A DNA stretch of 64,000 nt from JACPUW01 sp049115495 (GCA_049115495.1 JAGDZV010000002.1:124001-188000); one strand, 5' to 3'. Positions 54,124-63,723 are shown, numbered from the stretch's first letter. Notes: generated by a model from the sequence alone, not told the origin. Program-made: numbers and translations.

Positions 54124-55515
54124 ATGAAGAACATTTTTTTATTTTTAACCCTGCTACTTTTTGCAGGTACATTAACTGCGCAAAGCCCAACTGTAGAAAA
54201 CTGGCTAATAAATACAACCGGTATTACCGGCAAGCACTACGTAAGCGGTAATTCAACACCAATTGAAGATACAGCTAAAGCAAATGTGCAGATTGTTAGA
54301 TATTCAGATGACTATGTATACATTAACAGTAGCGGAATACCTTCCTACACTGTAGGTCCGTATTTAGACGGAAATCCTGCCCTGGCTACAAACAATAATT
54401 GGCTTTTTAAAATTCCTCAGAACCCAAGTGAAAATACGGGTACAAGAACTGAAACACCACTGGGGCCCATTGGCGTATTTATTAATGGTGTACCCATATA
54501 TGACTATAAAGATGCCGCATCATACAGTTCATCAACAAGAAGTGACGATATGCGAAATGGTGATGGTGTATGGAATAGAAATGCCATTCTTGCGGAAAAT
54601 GATGGCTTCGATTGCGCCAAAGGGCATCCATCTCCTATTTTTAGCGGTGGTAGACCCGGCCAAGGTACTTTAGAAGGTGGCAGCTACCATCACCATCAAA
54701 ATCCAATGGCATTTAATTTAGACCTTGTTGAAGTTTCGGAGATATGTGATCTTTATCTTGCTGATGGTCTTTACAATTTAGATTCTACTGTTCATTCGCC
54801 TTTGATTGGCTTTGCCTTTGATGGTTATCCAATTTATGGTGGATACGGTTATTCAGATCCAATTGATGCAAATTCATCTATAAAAAGAATTGAAAGTAGT
54901 TATCAAGAAAGAGACATTACTGTTAGAACCCACTATGCTAATGGCACCGATGTAACTGACGGACCTGACGTGAGTAGTGAGTATCCTATTGGTTGGTATA
55001 GAGAAGATTATGAGTATAAAACAGGTAGTGGTGATCTTGACGCATACAATGGTAGGTTTTGTAAAACGCCTGAATTTCCGAATGGTACCTATGCTTATTT
55101 TGCTACAGTTGATAAAGATTGGAACTCAGCTTTTCCGTATGTAATTGGCCTTGAATACTATGGCGTGGTTGAGACATCAAATTTTGTTGCCGGTAGCGGC
55201 AATTCAGTCGAAATAAATGAAGAAGTAGAGCGATATGTGCCCGTTTCTATTATTGAAAATAATTCAGAAATTAAAGTTGGTGTTTATCCAAATCCAAGTG
55301 CAGAGTATTTGGCAATTCAAATAACTGGCTTAATTGAAAGCGATTTACAAGCATCATTATACAACCTTGATGGTAAGTTGATAAAACGCACAAGTATAAG
55401 CCAGGGTAGTACTATTTGGTATTTAGATATAAGAACCATTTATGCTGGCGAATATGTGCTGCTAATTGAAGGAAATGGTTACAAAGCAAGCGAAAAAGTG
55501 ATAATTTCAAGGTAA
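54124..55515 (+). CDS. YHYH-domain protein with T9SS sorting tail
   Basis: A 463-aa exported protein. It has a signal peptide (GTLTAQ), a YHYH domain with GGSYHHHQNP and GFAFDGYPIYGGYGY (a metal-binding look, His-rich loops), and a C-terminal T9SS type A sorting domain from VGVYPNPSAEY to the end. It should be exposed at the cell surface. YHYH proteins are of unknown biochemical function. It follows MbnH by 60 bp on the same strand, and a strong terminator ends the unit. Confidence 0.88.
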   Translation: MKNIFLFLTLLLFAGTLTAQSPTVENWLINTTGITGKHYVSGNSTPIEDTAKANVQIVRYSDDYVYINSSGIPSYTVGPYLDGNPALATNNNWLFKIPQNPSENTGTRTETPLGPIGVFINGVPIYDYKDAASYSSSTRSDDMRNGDGVWNRNAILAENDGFDCAKGHPSPIFSGGRPGQGTLEGGSYHHHQNPMAFNLDLVEVSEICDLYLADGLYNLDSTVHSPLIGFAFDGYPIYGGYGYSDPIDANSSIKRIESSYQERDITVRTHYANGTDVTDGPDVSSEYPIGWYREDYEYKTGSGDLDAYNGRFCKTPEFPNGTYAYFATVDKDWNSAFPYVIGLEYYGVVETSNFVAGSGNSVEINEEVERYVPVSIIENNSEIKVGVYPNPSAEYLAIQITGLIESDLQASLYNLDGKLIKRTSISQGSTIWYLDIRTIYAGEYVLLIEGNGYKASEKVIISR

Positions 55516-55546
55516 GAAATAATAGTAAGATTTGTTTAAGTAATTT

Positions 55547-55580
55547 GCCGCCAATCAGCGTATGATTGGCGGCTTTTTTT
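55547..55580 (+). terminator. Strong Rho-independent terminator of the ECF-MbnP-MbnH-YHYH unit
   Basis: A perfect 10-bp stem (GCCGCCAATC at 55547-55556 with GATTGGCGGC at 55564-55573), a 7-nt loop and a run of seven Ts. It lies 32 bp after the YHYH stop codon. Confidence 0.95.
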
Positions 55581-55610
55581 GCAATTAAGACTGGTTTAAA
55601 CTTAGAGTAC

Positions 55611-56279
55611 ATGTATTTCAAATTTGAAGAGCGCTTACTAGAAACATTTTCTCATAAAGGCATAAACGCGAAAGAAAGAAGCCTTTTACTGGAACTCGCC
55701 GAGAAAGTTGAAATTGATATTGAAGAATATAGAAAACTAAGATCAAAGGTTTTTGACCTTGCTAAAGCTCAAGGTTTGCATGGCTTCGATTGGTTAGAAG
55801 ACGCCATGAAAGTACTAGACAAAGCCAAAAGTATTACTTATAGTTCAAAGGCCTTTTTTAGTCCTGAAAACTCAGGTCAAGCCTATTTAGAGCAAATTCT
55901 TTTTAAGGCAAGCAAGTCTATTTGGGTATGTGTTTTTACCATTAGCGACAATGAATTGGCAAATGCATTGATTAAAAAACATAAAGAAGGTCTTGAAGTG
56001 AAGGTGATAACTGATAATGATAAAATTTATGACCGTGGCTCAGATATTTTAAAAATGAAGGAACAGGGAATTGAAATTAGGATTGATGATACCAGGCACC
56101 ATATGCATCATAAGTTCGCCATTATTGATAAAGAAACTTTTATAAATGGCAGCTACAACTGGACCCGAAGTGCAGACGAGTATAATCATGAGAACTTGAT
56201 AATAACTAAAGATGAAGCCTTGGTTGAATGTTTTTCCCAAGAGTTTAAAAAACTGTGGCAAGAGTTTGAAAGGCTTTAA
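55611..56279 (+). CDS. Single-HKD phospholipase D-like nuclease
   Basis: About 222 aa, cytoplasmic. It has one HKD motif, HHKFAIIDKETFINGSYNWT (near residues 165-185), with the NGSYNWT continuation typical of Nuc/mitochondrial-type PLD nucleases that act as dimers. A helical N-terminal ~75 residues precedes it. Substrate may be nucleic acid or phospholipid. The frame opens at 55566, inside the terminator hairpin, so the ATG at 55611 is preferred. Confidence 0.85.
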   Translation: MYFKFEERLLETFSHKGINAKERSLLLELAEKVEIDIEEYRKLRSKVFDLAKAQGLHGFDWLEDAMKVLDKAKSITYSSKAFFSPENSGQAYLEQILFKASKSIWVCVFTISDNELANALIKKHKEGLEVKVITDNDKIYDRGSDILKMKEQGIEIRIDDTRHHMHHKFAIIDKETFINGSYNWTRSADEYNHENLIITKDEALVECFSQEFKKLWQEFERL

Positions 56280-56364
56280 AGGCTAAGGTTTTGATTTTCA
56301 GTGGGTAATTGTTTTTAATAAAAAAGCTATGGAAACCTTAATGCAATTATTGTCTTTTGACCTT

Positions 56365-56372
56365 TAAGTTTG
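56365..56372 (+). promoter_or_regulatory. -7 promoter element (TAAGTTTG) of the hybrid two-component gene
   Basis: An exact TAnnTTTG match, 28 bp before the GTG start at 56401. No clear -33. Confidence 0.4.
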
Positions 56373-56400
56373 ATTTACCGCTTGGTATTAAAGTTTATGT

Positions 56401-59400
56401 GTGTATAGAAAGTTTTTAGCTATAATCGGCTTTTTCTTATTGCTTAGTATCCAATTACATGCCCAAAAATATTCGGGTGTTGTAAAAAAATTCAGTGTTG
56501 AGCACGGCTTATCTCATCCAGATGTTAGGTCTGTAGTATTAGATCCACGGGGGCTCATATGGGTTGGTACGCGTAACGGTTTAAACCGTTTTGATGGCAG
56601 AAAATTTAAAAGATTTGATGAGAAAAATGGGCTTAAAAATAACAATATTGAAGAGCTTTTTGCTGATGGGGAGGTACTTTGGTGTATACATAAAAGCCGA
56701 ACCATAGAAGCCATTGAGAGCATTACACTATTCAATTCAATTACCGAAAAATCCATTAGTTTCAATGAATGGTGCGGGGTAGAAAAAATAGATGTTTCTC
56801 AAATAAATGCGGTTTACGGAAATCAAAATGAAATTGTTTTGAGGGTAAACGTAGGAGATTCAACCTTGTGGTATTTGAAAAAGCCAAATATGCCCTTAAA
56901 GCAATTCAAACTAAAATTTGATGCAGAGCTTATTGGGTCAAATAATGATGGAACTTTTTGGTTTCAAGATTGGAAAAATCATAGACTTACTAAACTCACC
57001 GTAAATGGTAAAATAATACGTACCGTATCTACTAAGTTTCTAAAAACTTGGCGCAGCAAATTCTACGTAAATATGAATTTTGCCGAACATGAACGCTGGG
57101 TTTGGTCTTATGATTCATTATATGAAATTACCAACGATAGATTAAAACAAGTTAAGTCAGACTGGGGGTTTTTAGGAATTGATAGCCTGGGTTTTACCAC
57201 TTCTTCAGAGTTTGTAAGAAAGCATCCTTATACTGGGCATTATTGGTTTTCTGTAGGTAATTTCAGCAAGATTGTAGATGAAAAAGGAAACGTTTTATAC
57301 ACTTACCGGGATAAGGGCAGCTATGTTAATAATAGAGATGTTTTTATAGGAAATAATGTTTTGCAACCTACATCAAAAGGGTTGAACGTTTATAGTCTTT
57401 ATCCATCACAATTTCAGAGTTTTAAAGATGGTGTAAAAGGCGGATACCGGGGGATAAATAAGATTGGAGGCGATTATATAGTCTGCAATAATGATATTGG
57501 TGTAAGGGTAATAAAGAGCAATTTAAAAAAGGAGTTGGCACATTTAAGCTACGTTGGCGACGCTTCTTATAGATACAAAGATTTGCTATACACCATTGGT
57601 AGACAAACCATCAATGTAATTAATAAGAATAAACGTATTGAAAGAAAGTTACATGTTCCTTACGCACATGAAGTATGGGGAATGATAGTAGAAGACTCTT
57701 TTATGTACTATAGCACACTAGGGCTAATTGAGTTTAATTTATATACTGAAAATCAAAGGACTATAACTTCAAACGAATTCCCAGAGCTTAATACGTCAAC
57801 CATATATTCAATTCAGAAAAAGGGTAACGACGAGTATTGGCTTTGTACAACGGCTGGTATTTATTCTTGGAATTCAAGAAACGATGCTTTCAAAAAATAT
57901 CTTGATGAAGTTGATGGCTGTTCGGAGTTTCAACACTTATGGCAAAACGGGGATTTGCTGTGGCTCGCAAGTGGTTGTAAGGGGTTGGTGCAATTCAATC
58001 TAAGAACTAAGAAAACTCAAGTTTTTGATTTTGCGCATAATGCCACAAATATTACGCATTGTGTATATCCTGATAACAGCGGGAACTTATGGTTAAGTAC
58101 TGATTTTGAAGTTGTTAGGTTCAATGTAAAGGACAAAACATACGAGACATTTAGCAAAAATGATGGACTCGTAAATAATGAGTTCAATAGAATCTCTCAT
58201 TTTAGAGAAATAGATGGCACTCTAATATTTGGCGGAATTACAGGGATGGTTCGTTTTCATCCTGATTCTTTGGCCAATGTAAAATCAAAAACCATCAATA
58301 TAACTCCCATAATAGCTGATGTTTGGCTCTATAAGAAAGGCCAAAAAGAGATATCACAAATAACTAAAAGTTTTATTGACGAAAACACCATTACCATTGA
58401 GCCGCAAGACCGGCTTTTGGCTTTTGATTTGGCAACAAAAAGTATTGCAAATAGCGATAAAATTGAGTTTAGTTACCAATTTGGTGAAGATTCAATTTGG
58501 AATATTTTGCCTTCAAACAGGCTAGAATTCAATATAATGCCCTTTGGTGAGCATAAAGTAACGTTGCGCGCCAGGCTACCTAATAAAAGAGCATCGCAAA
58601 ATGTAATTGCCTTCAGCCTAAAAGTTGTAAAACCTGTGTACTTAAGGGCTTGGTTTGTAATTACAGTTGTTTTAAGCTTACTTTTTGTCTCTGTTTTTGC
58701 TGTAATTATAAGAACCAATCAATTAGACAGACAAAAACAATTGCTTGAAGAAGAAGTAAATAAAAGAACCCAAAAAATTCTTGACGATAAAGCCATAATT
58801 GAAAAGCAAGCCGCTGAATTAAAAACACTTGATCGCCTAAAAAACAGATTTTTTGCAAATATTTCTCATGAGTTGCGAAACCCACTAACACTTATTGTAG
58901 GTCCGGTAGAGAGTTTATTGTCACAAGAGAAGGTGCGAGTACCTGATATGGTTCGCTCACAAATGAACTTAACATTAAAAAATGCCAAGAGCCTTCAGAA
59001 ACGGATTAATGAAATTTTATCGCTGAGCAAAATTGATGCAGGCAAGTTAAAACTAGTGTTTGCACCAACTAATGCTAATCAATTTTTTTCTAGGGTGGTG
59101 CTGGCTCATGATTCTTGGGCAAAAAGCAAAAGTGTAGGTGTTTCATTTACGAGTGAGCTTAGCGAAAAACTAAATTTAGATCTTGACCAAGATAATGTTG
59201 AGAAAGTAGTAAATAACCTAGTGAGTAATGCCATAAAGCATAGTCCGCAGCGGTCTAATATTTTGGTTAAACTCACCTTGGCAAGCGAAAAACTATATTC
59301 AGTGGTGGTGAAAGATCAGGGTAAGGGAATTGAAGAAGGTGAAGGCGAAAAAATATTTGATAGATACTACCAGTCTAAAGAAGGAGAAAAGGCAGGGGGA

Positions 59401-60348
59401 ACAGGACTTGGTTTAGCCCTTTCAAGAGAAATTGCTCAGTTAATGGATGGTAATTTAACAGCTCAAAATACTGCAGAAGGAGGGGCTGAATTCATTTTTA
59501 CTTTTAAAGCCAATGTTTCTACGTCAGAGGTAATTGAATACAATGAAATAGAAAATACCATAGCTTTTGAAGAAGCTTCTGAAGTAATTGCTATTGGTAA
59601 AACAAATGCCAATATTTTGGTAGTTGACGACAATGAAGAAATGCGAACATATATAAGAAGCATATTAAGCGATGACTTTAAGATTTTTGAAGCCGAAAAC
59701 GGAAGAGATGCTCTAGAACTAATTGAAAAAAGAAATATTGACCTGATAACAAGTGATTTAATGATGCCGGTAATGGATGGCATGGAGTTTTTATCGGCGC
59801 ATAAACAATCTGAGAAAGCAAATATTCCGGTAATTATGATAACGGCGAGGGCTGATGATGCGGATAGACTTGGTGCCTTAGAAATTGGGGTTGACGATTA
59901 CCTTACAAAACCATTTTATGCTAGGGAGTTAAAAGCACGTATTAAAAACCTGCTTAGCTACAGAAGGCTAAAGTCTGAAGTGGAAAATGACACCGAATTG
60001 TTAAAGGAAGATGGGGCTGAGCAGCTTGATGATGCAACTCAAATAACAGGTGTAATAGAAATGATTAACGCAAACATTAATGACAACAATTTGTCAGTGG
60101 CCGATATTGCTGATGGAGTTGGGTATAGCGAAAGGCAACTTCGTAGAATCATTAAGAAGCAGAAAGGCATTACTCCAAATGCATTAATAAAAGAATTGAG
60201 ACTGCTACAAGCCCGAAAATTTTTAGAAAATCAGAATTTTAGCACTGTAGCTGAGGTTATGAGCAACTGTGGTTTTAAGAGCCAAGGACATTTTGCAAAA
60301 GGGTATTTTCAAAGGTTTGGTAAAAAGCCAAGCGAGTATTTTGATTAA
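56401..60348 (+). CDS. Hybrid two-component system protein (HTCS) with AraC-type output
   Basis: A 1315-aa single-protein signalling system. It has a signal peptide (ILLSIQLHAQ region), a periplasmic beta-propeller built from Reg_prop repeats (e.g. DPRGLIWVGTRNGLNRF; DNSGNLWLSTDFEVVRF), a Y_Y_Y domain (~640-740) and a TM helix (~750-770). HisKA follows with His823 (ANISHELRNPL), then HATPase_c (NLVSNAIKH, GLGLALSREI), a receiver with Asp1119 (TSDLMMPVMDG) and an AraC HTH (~1240-1315). HTCS proteins usually control adjacent glycan-use loci, but no SusC/D or glycosidase genes are in view. The start is GTG at 56401. Confidence 0.95.
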   Translation: MYRKFLAIIGFFLLLSIQLHAQKYSGVVKKFSVEHGLSHPDVRSVVLDPRGLIWVGTRNGLNRFDGRKFKRFDEKNGLKNNNIEELFADGEVLWCIHKSRTIEAIESITLFNSITEKSISFNEWCGVEKIDVSQINAVYGNQNEIVLRVNVGDSTLWYLKKPNMPLKQFKLKFDAELIGSNNDGTFWFQDWKNHRLTKLTVNGKIIRTVSTKFLKTWRSKFYVNMNFAEHERWVWSYDSLYEITNDRLKQVKSDWGFLGIDSLGFTTSSEFVRKHPYTGHYWFSVGNFSKIVDEKGNVLYTYRDKGSYVNNRDVFIGNNVLQPTSKGLNVYSLYPSQFQSFKDGVKGGYRGINKIGGDYIVCNNDIGVRVIKSNLKKELAHLSYVGDASYRYKDLLYTIGRQTINVINKNKRIERKLHVPYAHEVWGMIVEDSFMYYSTLGLIEFNLYTENQRTITSNEFPELNTSTIYSIQKKGNDEYWLCTTAGIYSWNSRNDAFKKYLDEVDGCSEFQHLWQNGDLLWLASGCKGLVQFNLRTKKTQVFDFAHNATNITHCVYPDNSGNLWLSTDFEVVRFNVKDKTYETFSKNDGLVNNEFNRISHFREIDGTLIFGGITGMVRFHPDSLANVKSKTINITPIIADVWLYKKGQKEISQITKSFIDENTITIEPQDRLLAFDLATKSIANSDKIEFSYQFGEDSIWNILPSNRLEFNIMPFGEHKVTLRARLPNKRASQNVIAFSLKVVKPVYLRAWFVITVVLSLLFVSVFAVIIRTNQLDRQKQLLEEEVNKRTQKILDDKAIIEKQAAELKTLDRLKNRFFANISHELRNPLTLIVGPVESLLSQEKVRVPDMVRSQMNLTLKNAKSLQKRINEILSLSKIDAGKLKLVFAPTNANQFFSRVVLAHDSWAKSKSVGVSFTSELSEKLNLDLDQDNVEKVVNNLVSNAIKHSPQRSNILVKLTLASEKLYSVVVKDQGKGIEEGEGEKIFDRYYQSKEGEKAGGTGLGLALSREIAQLMDGNLTAQNTAEGGAEFIFTFKANVSTSEVIEYNEIENTIAFEEASEVIAIGKTNANILVVDDNEEMRTYIRSILSDDFKIFEAENGRDALELIEKRNIDLITSDLMMPVMDGMEFLSAHKQSEKANIPVIMITARADDADRLGALEIGVDDYLTKPFYARELKARIKNLLSYRRLKSEVENDTELLKEDGAEQLDDATQITGVIEMINANINDNNLSVADIADGVGYSERQLRRIIKKQKGITPNALIKELRLLQARKFLENQNFSTVAEVMSNCGFKSQGHFAKGYFQRFGKKPSEYFD

Positions 60349-60474
60349 TTTGACAAAAACTTAGGGAGAAAGACTAAAACTAATTTGTTTAATGAATAGG
60401 GGAGAGATGGCAAAAAGCAAAATGAATTCTTAGCTTTTACCTAAAGAAATTTGAAGGTGGCATTAAAGAAACAA

Positions 60475-60771
60475 TTAGGTCGAAGCGTTAATTTTCTTTG
60501 AGCGGAAGAGCCTTTTTGCCTTTGTTTTTATGTTACGTTCAATTCTGTTGATTTCTCTCTGTAAACTTGAACGATTGGGAATAAAATCATCTTCATTATC
60601 CAACCGAATTTCTTGTAGTTTACCAAGGTTTTGATTGAGATGAGTAATGCTCAAATGCCGCGGTTCTTCATTTGAATTGATTTGTTCTAAATCAATTGGC
60701 TTTTTTATAAAAAGCACAATTTTGAGTGAGCTAAAAAATAGTTTAACCCAAATTATACGATCTACTCTCAA
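60475..60771 (-). CDS. Weak hypothetical 98-aa protein
   Basis: A TTG-initiated frame with an aromatic-hydrophobic N-terminus and a basic helical C-terminus (REINRIERNIKTKAKRLFRSKK). No family recognised and no promoter seen. It may be a chance frame. Confidence 0.3.
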   Translation of the reverse strand: MRVDRIIWVKLFFSSLKIVLFIKKPIDLEQINSNEEPRHLSITHLNQNLGKLQEIRLDNEDDFIPNRSSLQREINRIERNIKTKAKRLFRSKKINAST

Positions 60772-60891
60772 TTGCAGAACTCGGGTTTAATGGCTCTTCT
60801 AAACTAAAGTCTGTCTTATACAGTTGGATGATTCTCATAATTTGAAGTAAGCATCAAGCACACTCAAAAAAAAGTTACTCGTTTTTTTAAA

Positions 60892-60969
60892 AAAAAGTGA
60901 ATGTCCGATTTGGGTAAGGTTCACTTTTTCAATGTGTTAAGGTGTCCGATTTGGGATGTCCGAATTGGG
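60892..60969. repeat. Three 13-bp direct repeats, the first inside a hairpin loop
   Basis: TGTCCGATTTGGG occurs at 60902-60914 and 60943-60955, and with one mismatch (TGTCCGAATTGGG) at 60957-60969. Spacings are 41 and 14 bp. The first copy lies in the loop of a perfect 10-bp inverted repeat (AAAAAGTGAA at 60892-60901, TTCACTTTTT at 60920-60929). Purpose unknown. Confidence 0.75.
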
Positions 60970-61039
60970 CCAAATAATGTCCTTTTTCGGAAATATTCAT
61001 TCACATTCTTTGCTCCAGTCAAATCAAACACTTTTAAAA

Positions 61040-61216
61040 ATGAAGAATTTATTTACTTCAAAACAACGAAGAACACTATTAGGGACTACTGCAGTTTTAG
61101 CATGTTGTATAATTATTCAAGCATGCATATTGGTTGGTTTAGTAAGAGCTAATGAAGCGCAAAAAAGCAAATTGAACAGCGAGAGAATTACCAACGAATA
61201 CCAGCAAATCAAATAG
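61040..61216 (+). CDS. 58-aa single-pass membrane protein
   Basis: From the ATG at 61040: a basic N-terminus (KNLFTSKQRRTLLG), one transmembrane helix (TAVLACCIIIQACILVGLV) with three Cys, and a hydrophilic tail (RANEAQKSKLNSERITNEYQ). The polarity pattern suggests a real membrane peptide. The frame extends back to 60956, starting within the third direct repeat, but those codons look non-coding. No family recognised. Confidence 0.45.
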   Translation: MKNLFTSKQRRTLLGTTAVLACCIIIQACILVGLVRANEAQKSKLNSERITNEYQQIK

Positions 61217-61324
61217 ATTAACTGATCTAATTTTTTGGCTCAAAAAGTCTGCTTAATTCTTGAAATAAATTGAGACTTCCAAAGGTGGGCCACATAAACT
61301 TCAACCAATAAACAACATCAAAAA

Positions 61325-63637
61325 ATGAATAGATTTTACATCATAATATTTTTAGTTTTAAATTTCTCAAGTGCGTTTGCGGCCGACATTTTTGTTAATG
61401 TTTCAGCATCCGGATCAAATAATGGAACAAGCTGGGTAAATGCCTACACTGAACTTCAGGATGCATTAGATAATGCCGCTGGTGGCGACAATATTTATAT
61501 AGCAGAAGGTACTTACACTCCTCAATACACGCTTTCAAGTACCACCCCAAGTAGTACCGATAGAAACAATGCATTTCATATTGCTAATAAAGATGTAACT
61601 ATAAGCGGTGGATGGGACGCCTCTACTGGAACTCAAACCGGCAACAATACAGTATTGTCAGGTGATATTGGAACAGCAAGTGTAAGCTCAGATAATGCCT
61701 ATCATGTTTTTGTTTCGGTAGGTCAAACAAACTCTGCAGTTTTTGAAAAGCTTGTTTTTGTTGATGGAAGTGCACTTACAATTTGCGCTGGTTCTCCAAC
61801 CTTTGGCGGGGTAACGGTTTACAATTGTTCGGGTTCGGCAGTTAACATGAATAATTCAAGTCCAGTATTTAATAATTGCGCATTTATAGCAAATACGGTT
61901 TCTGAGTATGGTGCCCTTGTAGCTGATGGATCAGCAGCCCCCAAGTTTAACAATTGCTTATTTAAAGACAATGTATCTGTAAACGATGCAGCACTACATG
62001 CAAATACCTCAGGTAGTTTAGAGTTTATTAACTGCTCATTTATTGATAATACTACCACAAGCAATTCATCAGCCATAGGCGAAATAAGTACAGGGGATGT
62101 TTTATTAGTGAATTGTCTCTTTTTTGGTAATTCGGGTGGGTCTGATCACAATTTTAGAGGAACGCTTAATGCAAGCAGCTCAAACAATGCGGCCGATGCG
62201 GCAAGCAGCACACTTAGCAGCTCAACAAATTACCTGAACCTATCAGCTCAAACTAGTGCGACTTTATTTGTTAACTCAGCGGCCGATGCTGATGGAACTG
62301 ATAATACTTGGATGACGAGCGATGACGAACTAATGCCGCTCAATTCAAGCGTTTTAAAACATGCAGGCACAAGTACGAATGCACCAACAACCGATATTAC
62401 CGGCGCAACAAGGTATAGCACACCAACCATTGGAGCATATAAATCTCAAGTTTTATCATCAACTACTTTGTATGAAGGAAATGGAAATTCTGATGGTAAG
62501 AATAGTGTTACAGCACCAAACAACTCAATGACTTTCTCAAACTTTACCGTACCGGCTGGTGATGATAGACTCTTAATGGTGGCGTCAATTGATAACCATT
62601 CTAACACTGTTTCAGCAAGCTTTAATGGTATAGGAATGACCTTTGTAAAAACTGTTGGAAATCTTGATGTCTTTAGTTTAACCTTAGGGAGTGGTGTAGC
62701 CATTACCGGAGATGTTGTTGTGTATGGTTCTTTTTTCTTTTGTACAATTGGAGCACAGTCATTCAATAATATTAATCAAACTACCCCTATTGATAATATT
62801 ACTACAGATGCAGGTTATTTGGCCAGTGCTGGCTCAATAAGTAAAACAGTTACATCAGCTACTAGCGACCTTGTTTGCGATTTTATATCAGCTTATTATG
62901 GAACAAGCTCTTTTTCTATATCGGCAGATGCATCACAAACAGAAACATTTAATGAAAATAGTGGGCACCATAACAATCAGCAAACATATTTTACCTTAGC
63001 AAGTAGTATTAAGGAAGGCGCATCTACTGTAGATATGGATTGGAATATTCCATCAGCTAAAGGGTATTATTATGTTGGCTTAAACCTAAACATTGCTGAC
63101 CCTACTGCACTTCCGGTAGACTTTAGCGCTTTTAATGCCACGTGGCAAACTGAAGGTGAAACTGCTCTACTAAACTGGCAGACAAGCATGGAAGAAAACA
63201 ATAGCCACTTTGAAGTGCAACGCAGTTATGATGGTGCCATTTGGAAGCAAGTAGGTACGGTACAAGGTCAAGGTTCAACTTTTGAAACCACCAATTATCA
63301 GTTTATTGACGAGCTTGCAGCAAATAGCCATCAGCTTACTGCTCAAGTATACTACCGCCTAAAACAAGTTGACTATGATGGTCAATTTGACTACTCGGGA
63401 ACGAGAACACTTAATCTTAATCAAGAAATGCCCAGCTCATTTAACCTTTGGCCAAACCCAAGTCAAGGTGAAGTTGTAAATGTTTCAGAGCTTGACGACT
63501 ATACCGTTTTTAAGGCCAACGGTAGGGAAGTAGCCTCTTTTACAAAGACTAAACGTTTGCCAATCGGTTCACTTGAGCCCGGAGCTTACATCATTAGAAA
63601 TACAAAGGGGAATTCAGTTCTTTTTATTAAACACTGA
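61325..63637 (+). CDS. T9SS-secreted beta-helix surface protein
   Basis: A 770-aa protein with a signal peptide (NFSSAFAA) and a right-handed parallel beta-helix (~25-380) opening with GTSWVNAYTELQDALDNAAGG and GDNIYIAEGTY, then short PbH1-like turns such as SSPVFNNCAFIAN and AAPKFNNCLFKDN. A ~200-residue beta domain, the LPVDFSAF module (~594) and a T9SS sorting tail (SFNLWPNPSQGE from ~706) follow. Its last ~175 residues closely resemble the end of the giant subtilisin. Ligand unknown; such proteins bind or cleave polysaccharides or act as adhesins. No catalytic signature was seen. Confidence 0.87.
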   Translation: MNRFYIIIFLVLNFSSAFAADIFVNVSASGSNNGTSWVNAYTELQDALDNAAGGDNIYIAEGTYTPQYTLSSTTPSSTDRNNAFHIANKDVTISGGWDASTGTQTGNNTVLSGDIGTASVSSDNAYHVFVSVGQTNSAVFEKLVFVDGSALTICAGSPTFGGVTVYNCSGSAVNMNNSSPVFNNCAFIANTVSEYGALVADGSAAPKFNNCLFKDNVSVNDAALHANTSGSLEFINCSFIDNTTTSNSSAIGEISTGDVLLVNCLFFGNSGGSDHNFRGTLNASSSNNAADAASSTLSSSTNYLNLSAQTSATLFVNSAADADGTDNTWMTSDDELMPLNSSVLKHAGTSTNAPTTDITGATRYSTPTIGAYKSQVLSSTTLYEGNGNSDGKNSVTAPNNSMTFSNFTVPAGDDRLLMVASIDNHSNTVSASFNGIGMTFVKTVGNLDVFSLTLGSGVAITGDVVVYGSFFFCTIGAQSFNNINQTTPIDNITTDAGYLASAGSISKTVTSATSDLVCDFISAYYGTSSFSISADASQTETFNENSGHHNNQQTYFTLASSIKEGASTVDMDWNIPSAKGYYYVGLNLNIADPTALPVDFSAFNATWQTEGETALLNWQTSMEENNSHFEVQRSYDGAIWKQVGTVQGQGSTFETTNYQFIDELAANSHQLTAQVYYRLKQVDYDGQFDYSGTRTLNLNQEMPSSFNLWPNPSQGEVVNVSELDDYTVFKANGREVASFTKTKRLPIGSLEPGAYIIRNTKGNSVLFIKH

Positions 63638-63723
63638 TTAAAAAGATTGATTTGACTGATGAAATTATGGTCGTCTTAAATAAAGGCGACCGTAGTTTCT
63701 AAATGAACGTAAAGTAAAATGCA

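Larger units (their letters stand above)
60349..61039. other. Gene-poor stretch with direct and inverted repeats
   Basis: An AT-rich region with one weak minus-strand reading frame (60475-60771), an inverted repeat (60892-60929) and three TGTCCGATTTGGG-type repeats (60902-60969). Nothing else is supported. Confidence 0.5.

Noticed and set aside
55566..55610. Upstream start of the PLD-like nuclease
   Set aside because: This start codon falls inside the terminator hairpin of the previous operon.
60901..61152. 83-codon plus-strand frame starting at the first direct repeat
   Set aside because: Aromatic-rich, patternless composition; it overlaps in another frame the more credible 58-aa membrane protein.
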